Of a stretch of 64,000 nucleotides of DNA, positions 1-7,741 are shown piece after piece. This stretch comes from JAVBQB01 sp031549265 (GTDB lineage Bacteria; Bacillota; Clostridia; Oscillospirales; JAVBQB01). Every line of letters starts with the position of its first letter. The stretch's first letter is position 1. The translations under genes and the position numbers were made by a program. Under the pieces are notes generated by a model that ran no database searches, was not told where the DNA came from, and saw only the letters and a program-made list of their open reading frames with translations. The stretch is taken from NCBI GenBank assembly GCA_031549265.1, contig JAVBQB010000003.1:1-64000 (forward strand), read 5' to 3'.

Positions 1-128
1 AAGTTCCTCCATAACTCTCGCCTTCCTGGATTTCCCAGTGGCTCATAGAGAGTTAGTCCCTCTTACAGTGGCGGGGGCCGTTGTGGTATCTCACCACATT
101 CCCTGCGCTTTTGCGTTTACTCTATTCA
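1..128 (-). promoter_or_regulatory. Cobalamin riboswitch, partial (runs off the left edge)
   Basis: Read on the minus strand this shows the conserved cobalamin aptamer core: a GGGAA box, a stem closing with GGTGAGATACC, the near-invariant B12-box stretch GCCCCCGCCACTGTAAGAG, then AGCCACTGGG and GGAAGGC. The last part of the aptamer and the regulated gene lie beyond position 1. It points away from the rest of the window, so it controls a separate B12-responsive gene to the left. The core motifs make the family call secure. The exact end of P1 cannot be seen. Confidence 0.93.
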
Positions 129-150
129 GTTGAGCATATTAGTTGAGCAT

Positions 151-178
151 ATTATACCATGAAACTATCGCTTGTCAA
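151..178 (-). promoter_or_regulatory. Sigma-A promoter for the left-edge riboswitch
   Basis: On the minus strand TTGACA (178-173) and TATAAT (156-151) are separated by 16 bp, immediately upstream of the partial cobalamin riboswitch. A direct repeat of TTGAGCATATTA (starting near 130 and 143) overlaps the start region. Its meaning is unknown. Confidence 0.8.
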
Positions 179-243
179 TATTTATCTGTACCGCGAGTTT
201 CTCAGACATTTTTTGTCAAAATATATGGCAGCACCGCGCAATA

Positions 244-284
244 GGCTGTGACAGGCTATCATAAATTAATAGCCTGTCACAGCC
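244..284. repeat. Perfect 16-bp inverted repeat (hairpin)
   Basis: GGCTGTGACAGGCTAT (244-259) is exactly complementary to 269-284, with a 9-base loop. It lies about 40 bp beyond the stop codon of the transposase remnant, so it may be an insertion-sequence end or a terminator for it. No T-run follows directly on either side. Confidence 0.75.
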
Positions 285-324
285 GCACAAGCCACCCCGT
301 AGTCTTTGCTGTCCGAACGCCCAA

Positions 325-560
325 TCAAGCCGATAAGCAGCGCTTATCAGTCAGATGCAGGTTTGCCAGCGCGAACAGGATATTCAGTTTTGCGGCAGTT
401 TTCGCAATCCTCGCTAACGCGCTTTCCGATACCCAAACAGCCGCTTGACTACGCCGAATACATGCTCTTCGTTTGAAAGCCTGCTTAACGCCTTTGCGGG
501 CGTCTGCTTTGCTATACCTTTCTGAACTATTTGATTTTTGTCCACCTTTCTCATTTTCAG
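325..560 (-). pseudogene. IS5-family transposase remnant (C-terminal part, frameshifted)
   Basis: Translating the minus strand gives NEEHVFGVVKRLFGYRKAR, then an in-frame stop, and after a one-base shift AKTAAKLNILFALANLHL and a final stop at 325-327. The first part matches the end of the IS5-type catalytic domain (the glutamate region, usually RVEHVFG). The second matches the usual C-terminal tail (GLAKNAAQLNTLFALANL). The premature stop plus frameshift, and the absence of the first two catalytic aspartates, show a decayed fragment. Codons upstream of about 560 are no longer recognisable. Family call by motif only. Confidence 0.75.
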
Positions 561-894
561 GGTTGACTTTTAATAGTTTGTCTTCATATATATATATGCT
601 ATCACATACCCAACCTTTTCTCGACGCAGTGCAATAACTTCACAAGTGATTGCCTTTCAGTCGCCCTGCCACAGAAGAAAGACAGCTTCGCATCCTGCCA
701 GCAAACAGAGAACGGGTTCCCATTTGCGGTGATCTTCGATATCTTTATCGCCAAGAGTGCGGTGTGTAGCTCTGTTCGCCGATGCACTATTCAGCGCTTT
801 TTCAACAATATTTCAACCGTTGTGCATGTTTAATAAATTTCGCCGCTAAAACGGGTGCAAATCATACATAATAACCATTTACTTGCGCGTGTAT
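561..894. other. Gene-free stretch between IS remnant and riboswitch
   Basis: No convincing gene. A minus-strand reading frame of 61 codons (602-787) exists but matches nothing I recognise and lacks a ribosome-binding site. It could be further decayed insertion-sequence DNA. A TATAAT hexamer at 895-900 may be the -10 box for the downstream riboswitch transcript, but no good -35 box is paired with it. Confidence 0.4.
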
Positions 895-929
895 TATAAT
901 ATAAAATGATAGACAAATTTAATATGAGG

Positions 930-1090
930 AAATTTTGGTGTCGGTTCAGTGCCGATTAAAAGGGAATGTGGTGAAAATCCACAACAGCCCCCGCTACTGT
1001 AAGAACTTTTGTCTCTCAGTGTTAAGCCACTGACTTGTCGGGAAGGCGTGAGAGGCGCAACAGTTTTAGTCAGGAAACCTGCCGTTTTTT
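930..1090 (+). promoter_or_regulatory. Cobalamin riboswitch controlling the giant SLH/DUF4430 protein
   Basis: Core motifs in order: GGGAATGTGGTGAAAATCC, then CAGCCCCCGCTACTGTAAG, AGCCACTGACT, GGGAAGGCG and the closing TCAGGAAACCTGCC. It sits about 165 bp before the 1255 start codon and is followed by tandem intrinsic terminators, which suggests transcriptional attenuation when adenosyl- or methylcobalamin is bound. The aptamer boundaries are approximate. Confidence 0.95.
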
Positions 1091-1095
1091 CCTTG

Positions 1096-1124
1096 TTGCA
1101 TTTTCTCGGCGGGAGAAAATGCAA
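1096..1124 (+). promoter_or_regulatory. Strong hairpin after the aptamer (possible anti-terminator element)
   Basis: TTGCATTTTCTC (1096-1107) pairs perfectly with GAGAAAATGCAA (1113-1124) around a GGCGG loop. It lies between the aptamer and the terminators and has no T-tract, so it is more likely part of the expression platform than a terminator. The GGCGG loop could pair with the CCGCC arm of the downstream terminators, which would be a switch contact. That pairing is inference. Confidence 0.5.
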
Positions 1125-1170
1125 AGATTCGGGTTTTAAAGATTTAGTTCTTTAAGGCTTCGTTACTGCA

Positions 1171-1191
1171 CCGCCATTTGGCGGTTTTTTT
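1171..1191 (+). terminator. Intrinsic terminator 1 in the riboswitch leader
   Basis: CCGCC, loop ATTT, GGCGG, then seven T. It lies between the cobalamin aptamer and the start codon at 1255, so it probably stops transcription when B12 is abundant. Confidence 0.8.
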
Positions 1192-1199
1192 GTTGCTAT

Positions 1200-1222
1200 G
1201 CCGCCATTTGGCGGCATTTTTT
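1200..1222 (+). terminator. Intrinsic terminator 2 in the riboswitch leader
   Basis: GCCGCC, loop ATTT, GGCGGC, then ATTTTTT. It repeats the core CCGCCATTTGGCGG of the terminator 29 bp earlier, so the leader has two near-identical terminators in tandem, a tight-off arrangement. Confidence 0.8.
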
Positions 1223-1254
1223 ATAGATATAATTAAGTAAAGGGAGAAAGACTT

Positions 1255-4200
1255 ATGATACATTCCTTGCGGAAAACTGCCTCAATCTTACTTGCGCTGA
1301 TCATGGTTATGGGCATGCTTCCAAACGCTTTTGCCGAGTCAGACGCGCCCGCGCCTGTTTCAGGCATAGTGATTCGAATTGAAGCGGACGACGCGCTGAT
1401 TCTCGACGAGACTGAAATTGATCTTGATACATATTTTGCAATTGACGGCTGTGACCCACAGAGAGGTTTTACGGCGCTTCACGCGATTAAACAAGCGCTG
1501 AATGACAGCGGTATAAACATAACTATTAATAACGGAGCATACGGGCCCGAGATCATAACCATCGGAACCAAAACCAAGGGCAGCGCCTCGGGCTGGACGT
1601 ATACGGTGAATAATGACTCCCCGGCTAGCGGGGCGGGAGCACACACGCTCCAGGATGGCGACAGCGTAGTGCTGAGCTATATTGCCAGCTGGGATACTCA
1701 TTCATCGTATTTCGACAAAACTGCCGCAAATGTTGCGCAGGGCTCCGCGCTTGAGCTGACCCTTACCGAGAACACATTTGACGACAACTGGAACTCCGTG
1801 AGAATGCCTGTTGAAGGCGCGGAAATTTATGTTGACGGTGCCGCGACGGATGCCGTTACTGATGCCGACGGGAAAGTGACTGTGACGTTGGCCGACGCCG
1901 GGGAACATTACATAACAGCGTATAAAATGAGCGGCGGGGTCAGCTTAATAACCCGCCCGTACTGCAAGGTGAACGTCACTGAGAGCTCAGGCTCTGCGGT
2001 AAATGACATTTACATTCGCGTTGAGGGATATGACGCGACCATTCTGCCGAAAACAAAAATATCAAGCCTCACGGCTTTCGATATGACTGGCTTGGGTCTT
2101 ACCGCAAGTCCCGAAAAAGTAACGGCTCTCCACGCGCTGGTCAAGGGTCTTAAGGACAAGGGGCTTGACATTCAAGAAAAGTCGGTGCTTGATCTCTCGA
2201 GCTCAGGCTACATGAAATCTGTTTGCGGAACGGCTAACAGCACCGACGGTTATGACAGCTGGATGTACGCTGTCAACGACATTATGCCTGAATCAACCGG
2301 GATAAGTGAGTATGAACTCAAGGACGGCGACTGCGTGACCGTTTACTACGCGTCCTGGATGTACGCCTATTACTCCTGGTTCGATAAACAAGAAGTAAGC
2401 GTAAGCGCGGCTGCCCCGGTTTCGCTGACACTGTCAGGCGAAAATATTATGTACGCCATGTTTGGAATGCCTAAAGGAACGGAGCCTATATCCGGCGCGG
2501 AGCTTTATGTCAGCGCGGCGGACGGCACAGCGGCTGACACGCCCACAGGCATAATAACTGACGATGACGGCAAAGCGGAAATCAGTTTCGAAGCGCCCGG
2601 TGTATACATTGTCTCAGCGGTGCGTTTCAGCGAGCTTGACGATGAAATTATCGACCTTACCCGCGCTTATTGCAAGGTGACTGTTTCTTCAGGCGCTGTG
2701 ATAAAAACTGAACTGGTGTCTAAGATTTCAGAGGCTGAGGCAATTGACCAGTCGAAATATACGGCGGAAACCGCGTCAGCGCTCAGCGCCGCCTTGAGCG
2801 CGGCAAAAACTGTCAGCGGGAACGCGGACGCCACCCAGGCGCAAGTAAACGAGGCGGCCGCAAATCTTGGCGCTGCTATTCAAGGATTAGCGCTGAAAAC
2901 AGTCAGCAAAACCGAGTTGGCCTCGAAAATTTCTCAGGCGGAGGCAATCGATCAGTCAAAATATACGGTTGCTACAGTATCTGCGTTTATTTCCGCCTTG
3001 AGCGCGGCTAAAACAGTGAACGGGAGCGCGGACGCCACCCAGGCGCAAGTGGATAAAGCGGCCGCGGATCTCGGTGCGGCCATATCGGGTCTCAGGCTGA
3101 AATCGGCGACCGATGCTACAGTTCAGGAAGTTCTCGCGTACCTCTCTTCACTTGACGCATATAAAACCACGACCGATCCGTGGATTGCTATGGATATGGC
3201 TGCATATGGGAAATCAGGTTCACTGACAAACATCAGCGCGATTATCGCGGAATCGAAGGTAAACTTCGCTAAGAGCGATGTTATAGCTACCGATCTGGAG
3301 CAGTACATCATTGGACTCACAGCTCTTGGAATTGACGCTTCGAAGCTGGATGGCATGAACGGTATCGAAAGAATTGCAAATTATAAAAAGACTGATGCCA
3401 CGCCGTCACTTGGTACGCTTAACGCATTCATTTACGCGCTTATCGCATATGACTCGGGTGAATATACGCTTCCGGACAACGCTTATTGGACACGCGACAG
3501 AATAATTAACCACATCATAGACACCGCGACGCATAACGATGGCGGCTGGGCGCTCGAAGCCTCAAAAAGCCTGCCCTCCGATCCTGACGTTACGGCAATG
3601 GCAATAGCGGCTCTCACGCCATACTACGGCACGCCGAAAGTGAAAACAGCCGTAGATACCGCCATAGCAACGCTTTCACAAATGTATCAGGCAAACGGCG
3701 CATTCAAGAGCCGCGGCGTCGCGAACTCGAACTCCGCGTCCCATGTAATAATCGCGCTTTGCGCACTTAATATTAATCCCAATACTGATCCCCGTTTCGT
3801 GAAGAACAATGTCGGCGTTGTCGACCATTTGCTGACCTTTAAGCTCGCGAGCCCAGATAACCGGTTTGGCAACTCAACGAACACAACATACAACAGTATG
3901 TCAACGGATCACGCTTTCCGCGCGCTTATTTCCTTTAGTACATTGTCGTCCTCCGGGAATGCGTACAGCGTCTATAAGTTTGGCAGAATTTCAGGCGGCG
4001 GATCGGCGGACAAAACTGCCCTAAAAGCAAAAATTGCAGTGGCCGAGGCAATTGACAAGTCGAAATACACAGCGGAGACAGCGGCAAATCTGACAAACTC
4101 CATAAATGCCGCCAAAGCCGCGGACAGCAACGCATCCGCAACTCAAGCGCAGGTAAATACGGCAACTGCAAACCTCACAACCGCCATAAACGAATTGCTG

Positions 4201-6018
4201 CTGAAGACCAGCCAGGCGGATAAAAGTGCGCTTACGGCTAAGATAACGCTGGCTGAGGCGATAAATACCGCTCTGTACACGGCTTCAACCGTGAACACGT
4301 TTACGAATGCGCTATCCGCCGCTAAAGCGGTAAGCTCAAACGCCTCCGCTATCCAATCGCAGGTCGACGCAGCGCTCCAATCACTGACCGCGGCAATTAC
4401 TGGACTCGTTCTGAAAGGCGGCAGCAGCGGTGGCGGCGGCGGCGGTGGTGACAATACCATAACCGCGACGATAAAGGTTCAAGGCGACAGCAAAAAAGGG
4501 ATAATTGTGAATTCGGTGCAAGTCACCCTCACAGAAGGCTCCACCGTATTTGATCTGCTCAAAAAAGTTCTGGATGAAAGATCCATTCCCTTCGATTATT
4601 CCAGCTCCAGCTTTTATGTCAAAAGCATAGACGGGCTCGCGGAATTTAGCAACGGATCGTACAGCGGATGGCTTTACAGGGTCAATTCGGTTAAAACTAC
4701 GGTCAGTTCAGCTGAAGTAAAGCTGAAAAACGGCGACAACGTACTTTGGTTCTATACGGACGATTATACAAACGAGCCGGATATTGTTGTCACCGTTCCC
4801 GACACTAAAGTCCCCACCAGCGGTGGCGGCGGCGGAACACAGTCGCAGCCAAGCGGCTCGGTAGAAGCCGAAACCACCACTACAGTTAATGCTGCGGGAA
4901 TAGCCGTGACAACAGTAACAGAATCCGCGCTGAACAAGGCGGTCGGAAACGCCGTGGCACTTGGAGGCGAAGGCAAATCATATACTGTTGTTCTAAAATC
5001 AGATGTTCCGGAAAACGCCAAGGGTATGGAAATAGGCATCCCGAACAAGGCGTTTATGTCGCTGGTAAATGATACGGAAAACTGGCTGAAAATTGACGCG
5101 GGCGCAATGGGAAGCCTTACCTTCGACCATGTGGCGCTGGGCGCAATCGCAGGCGCCGGCGGCGGCGACATTGTAATTTCATCCAGGAAAGTCGACGCGG
5201 CCGCACTCACAAAAGAGCAGAAGGATATAGTGGGCAGCTCGCCGGTTTACGAATTTTCAGTAATGGCGGGAGCTGTAAAAGTTTCTGACTTCGGCGGCGG
5301 CTCATGCACCGTCAGCGTGCCGTTTACTCCCGCCGAGGGTGAGGTCACAGGCGCGTATGTGGTGTATTTCATTAACGATAAAGCCGAGCTGGAGCTCGTT
5401 CGCGGCAGCTACAATGAAAAAACGGGCTGCATCGATTTTGTTCTGAAGCATTTTTCAAAGTATTTTGTGAAGTATAATCTTGTGACTTATAACGACGTAA
5501 AGAAAACGGACTGGTTCTACAATCCGGTTGCGTTTATCGCAGCTCGCGGTATACCGGAATCCACCGAGTCTTATGAACCGTCGCGCGACATTACACGAGC
5601 CGAGTTTTTGGTAATGCTCCTGCGCGCGTATGATGTTGATGTAAGCGGGGATCTGGACGATAACTTCGACGATACGGCATCAGGCGCCTTCGCGCCATAC
5701 ATCGCTGTTGCCAAGAAAATGGGCATCACAAACGGCGTCGGCGGCAATAAATTTGCACCGGATATGAAGATCACCCGCGAAACTATGTTTACCATGGTGT
5801 ACAGAGCGATGACGTCTCTGTACGAGCCGCTGGCATATGACCCGAAGCTCAGTCTCGAGGACTTTGCCGATGTGGACGATCTGGCCCCGTATACCGTTGA
5901 GGCGGTGGAAGCGCTGGTTGCGGGAGGAATAATCACGGGAATAAATAAAATGCTCGCTCCCAAGAGCAATGTCACACGCGCGGACGTTGCTAAAGTTATC
6001 TATGAGCTTGTGAAATAA
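1255..6018 (+). CDS. Giant SLH-anchored surface protein with transcobalamin-like architecture (3 DUF4430 + helical barrel)
   Basis: Secreted 1,587-residue protein; start fixed by AGGGAG 9 bases upstream. Layout: signal peptide (1-27, ending NAFA); DUF4430-like domain (about 35-165); Ig-like segment; second DUF4430-like domain (250-375); Ig-like segment; two 65-residue FIVAR-like helical repeats (483-617); an alpha/alpha barrel of the prenyltransferase/terpenoid-cyclase fold (about 618-912, with GGWALEA and D-V-T-A-MAIAAL helices); two more FIVAR-like repeats (920-1052); Gly linker; third DUF4430 domain (1066-1175, SGWLYRVN and LKNGDNVLWFY); a pre-SLH beta domain; three SLH repeats (1410-1587). 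DUF4430 is the transcobalamin-like C-terminal domain, and barrel followed by DUF4430 is the order in intrinsic factor and transcobalamin. With the B12 riboswitch upstream, the inferred role is corrinoid capture at the cell wall. Domain calls are firm; B12 binding is inferred. Confidence 0.88.
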   Translation: MIHSLRKTASILLALIMVMGMLPNAFAESDAPAPVSGIVIRIEADDALILDETEIDLDTYFAIDGCDPQRGFTALHAIKQALNDSGINITINNGAYGPEIITIGTKTKGSASGWTYTVNNDSPASGAGAHTLQDGDSVVLSYIASWDTHSSYFDKTAANVAQGSALELTLTENTFDDNWNSVRMPVEGAEIYVDGAATDAVTDADGKVTVTLADAGEHYITAYKMSGGVSLITRPYCKVNVTESSGSAVNDIYIRVEGYDATILPKTKISSLTAFDMTGLGLTASPEKVTALHALVKGLKDKGLDIQEKSVLDLSSSGYMKSVCGTANSTDGYDSWMYAVNDIMPESTGISEYELKDGDCVTVYYASWMYAYYSWFDKQEVSVSAAAPVSLTLSGENIMYAMFGMPKGTEPISGAELYVSAADGTAADTPTGIITDDDGKAEISFEAPGVYIVSAVRFSELDDEIIDLTRAYCKVTVSSGAVIKTELVSKISEAEAIDQSKYTAETASALSAALSAAKTVSGNADATQAQVNEAAANLGAAIQGLALKTVSKTELASKISQAEAIDQSKYTVATVSAFISALSAAKTVNGSADATQAQVDKAAADLGAAISGLRLKSATDATVQEVLAYLSSLDAYKTTTDPWIAMDMAAYGKSGSLTNISAIIAESKVNFAKSDVIATDLEQYIIGLTALGIDASKLDGMNGIERIANYKKTDATPSLGTLNAFIYALIAYDSGEYTLPDNAYWTRDRIINHIIDTATHNDGGWALEASKSLPSDPDVTAMAIAALTPYYGTPKVKTAVDTAIATLSQMYQANGAFKSRGVANSNSASHVIIALCALNINPNTDPRFVKNNVGVVDHLLTFKLASPDNRFGNSTNTTYNSMSTDHAFRALISFSTLSSSGNAYSVYKFGRISGGGSADKTALKAKIAVAEAIDKSKYTAETAANLTNSINAAKAADSNASATQAQVNTATANLTTAINELLLKTSQADKSALTAKITLAEAINTALYTASTVNTFTNALSAAKAVSSNASAIQSQVDAALQSLTAAITGLVLKGGSSGGGGGGGDNTITATIKVQGDSKKGIIVNSVQVTLTEGSTVFDLLKKVLDERSIPFDYSSSSFYVKSIDGLAEFSNGSYSGWLYRVNSVKTTVSSAEVKLKNGDNVLWFYTDDYTNEPDIVVTVPDTKVPTSGGGGGTQSQPSGSVEAETTTTVNAAGIAVTTVTESALNKAVGNAVALGGEGKSYTVVLKSDVPENAKGMEIGIPNKAFMSLVNDTENWLKIDAGAMGSLTFDHVALGAIAGAGGGDIVISSRKVDAAALTKEQKDIVGSSPVYEFSVMAGAVKVSDFGGGSCTVSVPFTPAEGEVTGAYVVYFINDKAELELVRGSYNEKTGCIDFVLKHFSKYFVKYNLVTYNDVKKTDWFYNPVAFIAARGIPESTESYEPSRDITRAEFLVMLLRAYDVDVSGDLDDNFDDTASGAFAPYIAVAKKMGITNGVGGNKFAPDMKITRETMFTMVYRAMTSLYEPLAYDPKLSLEDFADVDDLAPYTVEAVEALVAGGIITGINKMLAPKSNVTRADVAKVIYELVK

Positions 6019-6065
6019 AGAAGCTCATCTCATAAATATGGTTCTTATCTCTCCTATCTCAAAAA

Positions 6066-6094
6066 CCCCGCTACCGATGCTCACGGTAGCGGGG
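6066..6094 (-). terminator. Terminator of the B12 operon (possibly bidirectional)
   Basis: CCCCGCTACCG (6066-6076) pairs with CGGTAGCGGGG (6084-6094). On the minus strand it is followed by TTTTT, just after the last gene of the operon. It also lies after the stop of the plus-strand surface protein at 6018. Confidence 0.85.
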
Positions 6095-6114
6095 TAATTC
6101 ATGTTTTGTGTTAT

Positions 6115-6954
6115 TTATGGCCGGCTCAGGGCTGTCCGGAATATTTGAGAATCGTCAATGGCTCGGGAACCGCCTCGTATCTCATCCCACATTCGTTCGC
6201 AAAAAATCCGCGCCCTTCCCAAGTATTCGTCCATCGGCATTGGCTCTCGAACAAAACATTCCAGCATGATACGACCTTCATAACGCGCCTCCGCCAGTCT
6301 TTGCGAAACGATGCCGAAATCAATGTTGCCGAGCCCTGGCAGGAGGTGCTGGTCATCCGTGCCGTCGTTGTCGTGAAGATGCAGAACCTGCAGACGCGGC
6401 GCAAACGTTTTGATTAACGCGCCAATATTTTTGGTATACGCATTTTCATGCCCGGAGTCGTAGCAGAACGCGGCGGATTCCATATCCGGCGCGCGGAATG
6501 CCGCATCCAGGTATTCGGTATAATTCAGGTTTTCGAAAGCGATTGTGACGTTACCTGCATGAGCCCGGCTGACGATGAGCCGCAGCCTGTTGATGCCGAT
6601 TTCGCTCACCGGCGGCGGGTTATCTCCCGCAGTGAGGTGCATGACCGCCCGCCCAATGCCGTGCCTGCCGCACTCGTCAATGCAGCGGAGGTGCATAGCC
6701 AGCGAATCATCGCCGTCGAGGCAGTCCAGCCAAAGATCATTGCAGTTTGTGTACGGGATGTGTATATAATCGATGTCAAGCCCGGCTCGCCGCGCGGCGT
6801 CCGGTTGTTTCGAGGTGGGCAGGCCGTAGTCGAACTCATCGCCCCACCAAAGCGAGACAGCGCCGAAACCTGCCGCCGACAGCATATCAAAGCCGCGGTC
6901 TACAGGTATGTTTGGGCCGAAGAAAATGTACATGCCAATATTGTTGTTTTGCAC
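6115..6954 (-). CDS. Sugar phosphate isomerase/epimerase-like TIM-barrel protein
   Basis: 279 residues with the features of the xylose isomerase-like TIM-barrel (AP endonuclease family 2) superfamily: DMLSAAGFGAVSLWWGDEF near the N-terminus, IAFENLNYTEYLD with the metal-ligand Glu, CYDSGHENAY (metal-binding Asp-x-x-His type) and LHLHDNDG. Starts at GTG, with AAGGAG six bases upstream. It is the last gene of the minus-strand operon, 16 bp after the ECF S component. Members act on sugars, inositols or ring-cleavage products, and I cannot tell the substrate. Its place in a B12-riboswitch operon suggests a role in corrinoid or side-chain metabolism, or a hitch-hiking gene. No signal peptide; cytoplasmic. 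Confidence 0.8.
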   Translation of the reverse strand: MQNNNIGMYIFFGPNIPVDRGFDMLSAAGFGAVSLWWGDEFDYGLPTSKQPDAARRAGLDIDYIHIPYTNCNDLWLDCLDGDDSLAMHLRCIDECGRHGIGRAVMHLTAGDNPPPVSEIGINRLRLIVSRAHAGNVTIAFENLNYTEYLDAAFRAPDMESAAFCYDSGHENAYTKNIGALIKTFAPRLQVLHLHDNDGTDDQHLLPGLGNIDFGIVSQRLAEARYEGRIMLECFVREPMPMDEYLGRARIFCERMWDEIRGGSRAIDDSQIFRTALSRP

Positions 6955-6970
6955 TGCTTTCTCCTTTTGT

Positions 6971-7741
6971 TTAGCTTGTTACAGTGGTAGATGCCGAAAC
7001 GTCAGGGATGATTTTCCTGGGCGGCAGGCGCTCAATCATTCCGTATTTCAGTTTGATCCGCTCGAGCTTTTCGATGAACGGCTGGGATATCAGCAGCAGA
7101 AATAACGACGTCGCAATTGCGTGTATCATATTAAACCAGAATCCAATCGCGAACATGGATAAGAATTCCTCGAGACTCAGCTCCGTGAACGTCGACGCCG
7201 CGCCCTGAATACTCATTATGCCGCCGTAAGCAAACAGGGCGGCCAGCCCTCCGAATATGCAGAGGGGAATGCGTGTCGGCTTAACGCGTCCCTTCTTAAA
7301 TACGACGCCCGCAATCAGTCCGATTATGCCGAAGCTGAACATCTGCCAAGGCGTCCACGGTCCCTGCATAAAGAAGAAATTGGACACAAAACCGGCCAGC
7401 ACACCCACAAGAAAGCCCGCCTCGCCGCCAAAGCAAACTGCAGCTATAATGACTATGGCGGTTACGGGTTTGAACTGCGGCAACATGAAAAACGCCGCAC
7501 GCCCGGCCACCGCGATCGCCGCCAGCACCGTGATAACGATCATTTCACGCGCCTGGGGTTTGCGTTTCTCGAACACCATGAAAAACGGAATCATTGCATA
7601 GACAATAATCATCAGGCTGATGAAGTAATACTGCCTGTCTCCCAGAAACAAAACCCCGATTGCAATGGTCGCCGGCATCATGAGCAGAATAAGGAAGCTA
7701 GCTACTAGAGTGCGGCGGCTTCTGCCAGACTTCGATTGCAC
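6971..7741 (-). CDS. ECF transporter S component, probably cobalamin-specific (CbrT-like)
   Basis: 256-residue membrane protein with about six hydrophobic segments and the typical S-component stretch GFVSNFFFMQGPWTPWQMF. I chose the GTG at 7741 because AGGAGGTGA lies just upstream; this makes it overlap the ATPase gene by 37 bp, suggesting translational coupling. Substrate-binding S components pair with EcfT and two ATPases; here all partners are adjacent. The cobalamin riboswitch at the head of the operon and the DUF4430 proteins point to corrinoids, as for the CbrT group. The alternative is another substrate such as a precursor like dimethylbenzimidazole or cobinamide. A basic, Pro-containing C-terminal tail extends beyond the last membrane segment. 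Confidence 0.85.
   Translation of the reverse strand: MQSKSGRSRRTLVASFLILLMMPATIAIGVLFLGDRQYYFISLMIIVYAMIPFFMVFEKRKPQAREMIVITVLAAIAVAGRAAFFMLPQFKPVTAIVIIAAVCFGGEAGFLVGVLAGFVSNFFFMQGPWTPWQMFSFGIIGLIAGVVFKKGRVKPTRIPLCIFGGLAALFAYGGIMSIQGAASTFTELSLEEFLSMFAIGFWFNMIHAIATSLFLLLISQPFIEKLERIKLKYGMIERLPPRKIIPDVSASTTVTS

Noticed and set aside
602..787. 61-codon minus-strand frame as the N-terminal part of the IS5 transposase
   Set aside because: Its sequence does not resemble IS5-type N-terminal regions and I cannot link it to the recognisable C-terminal fragment.
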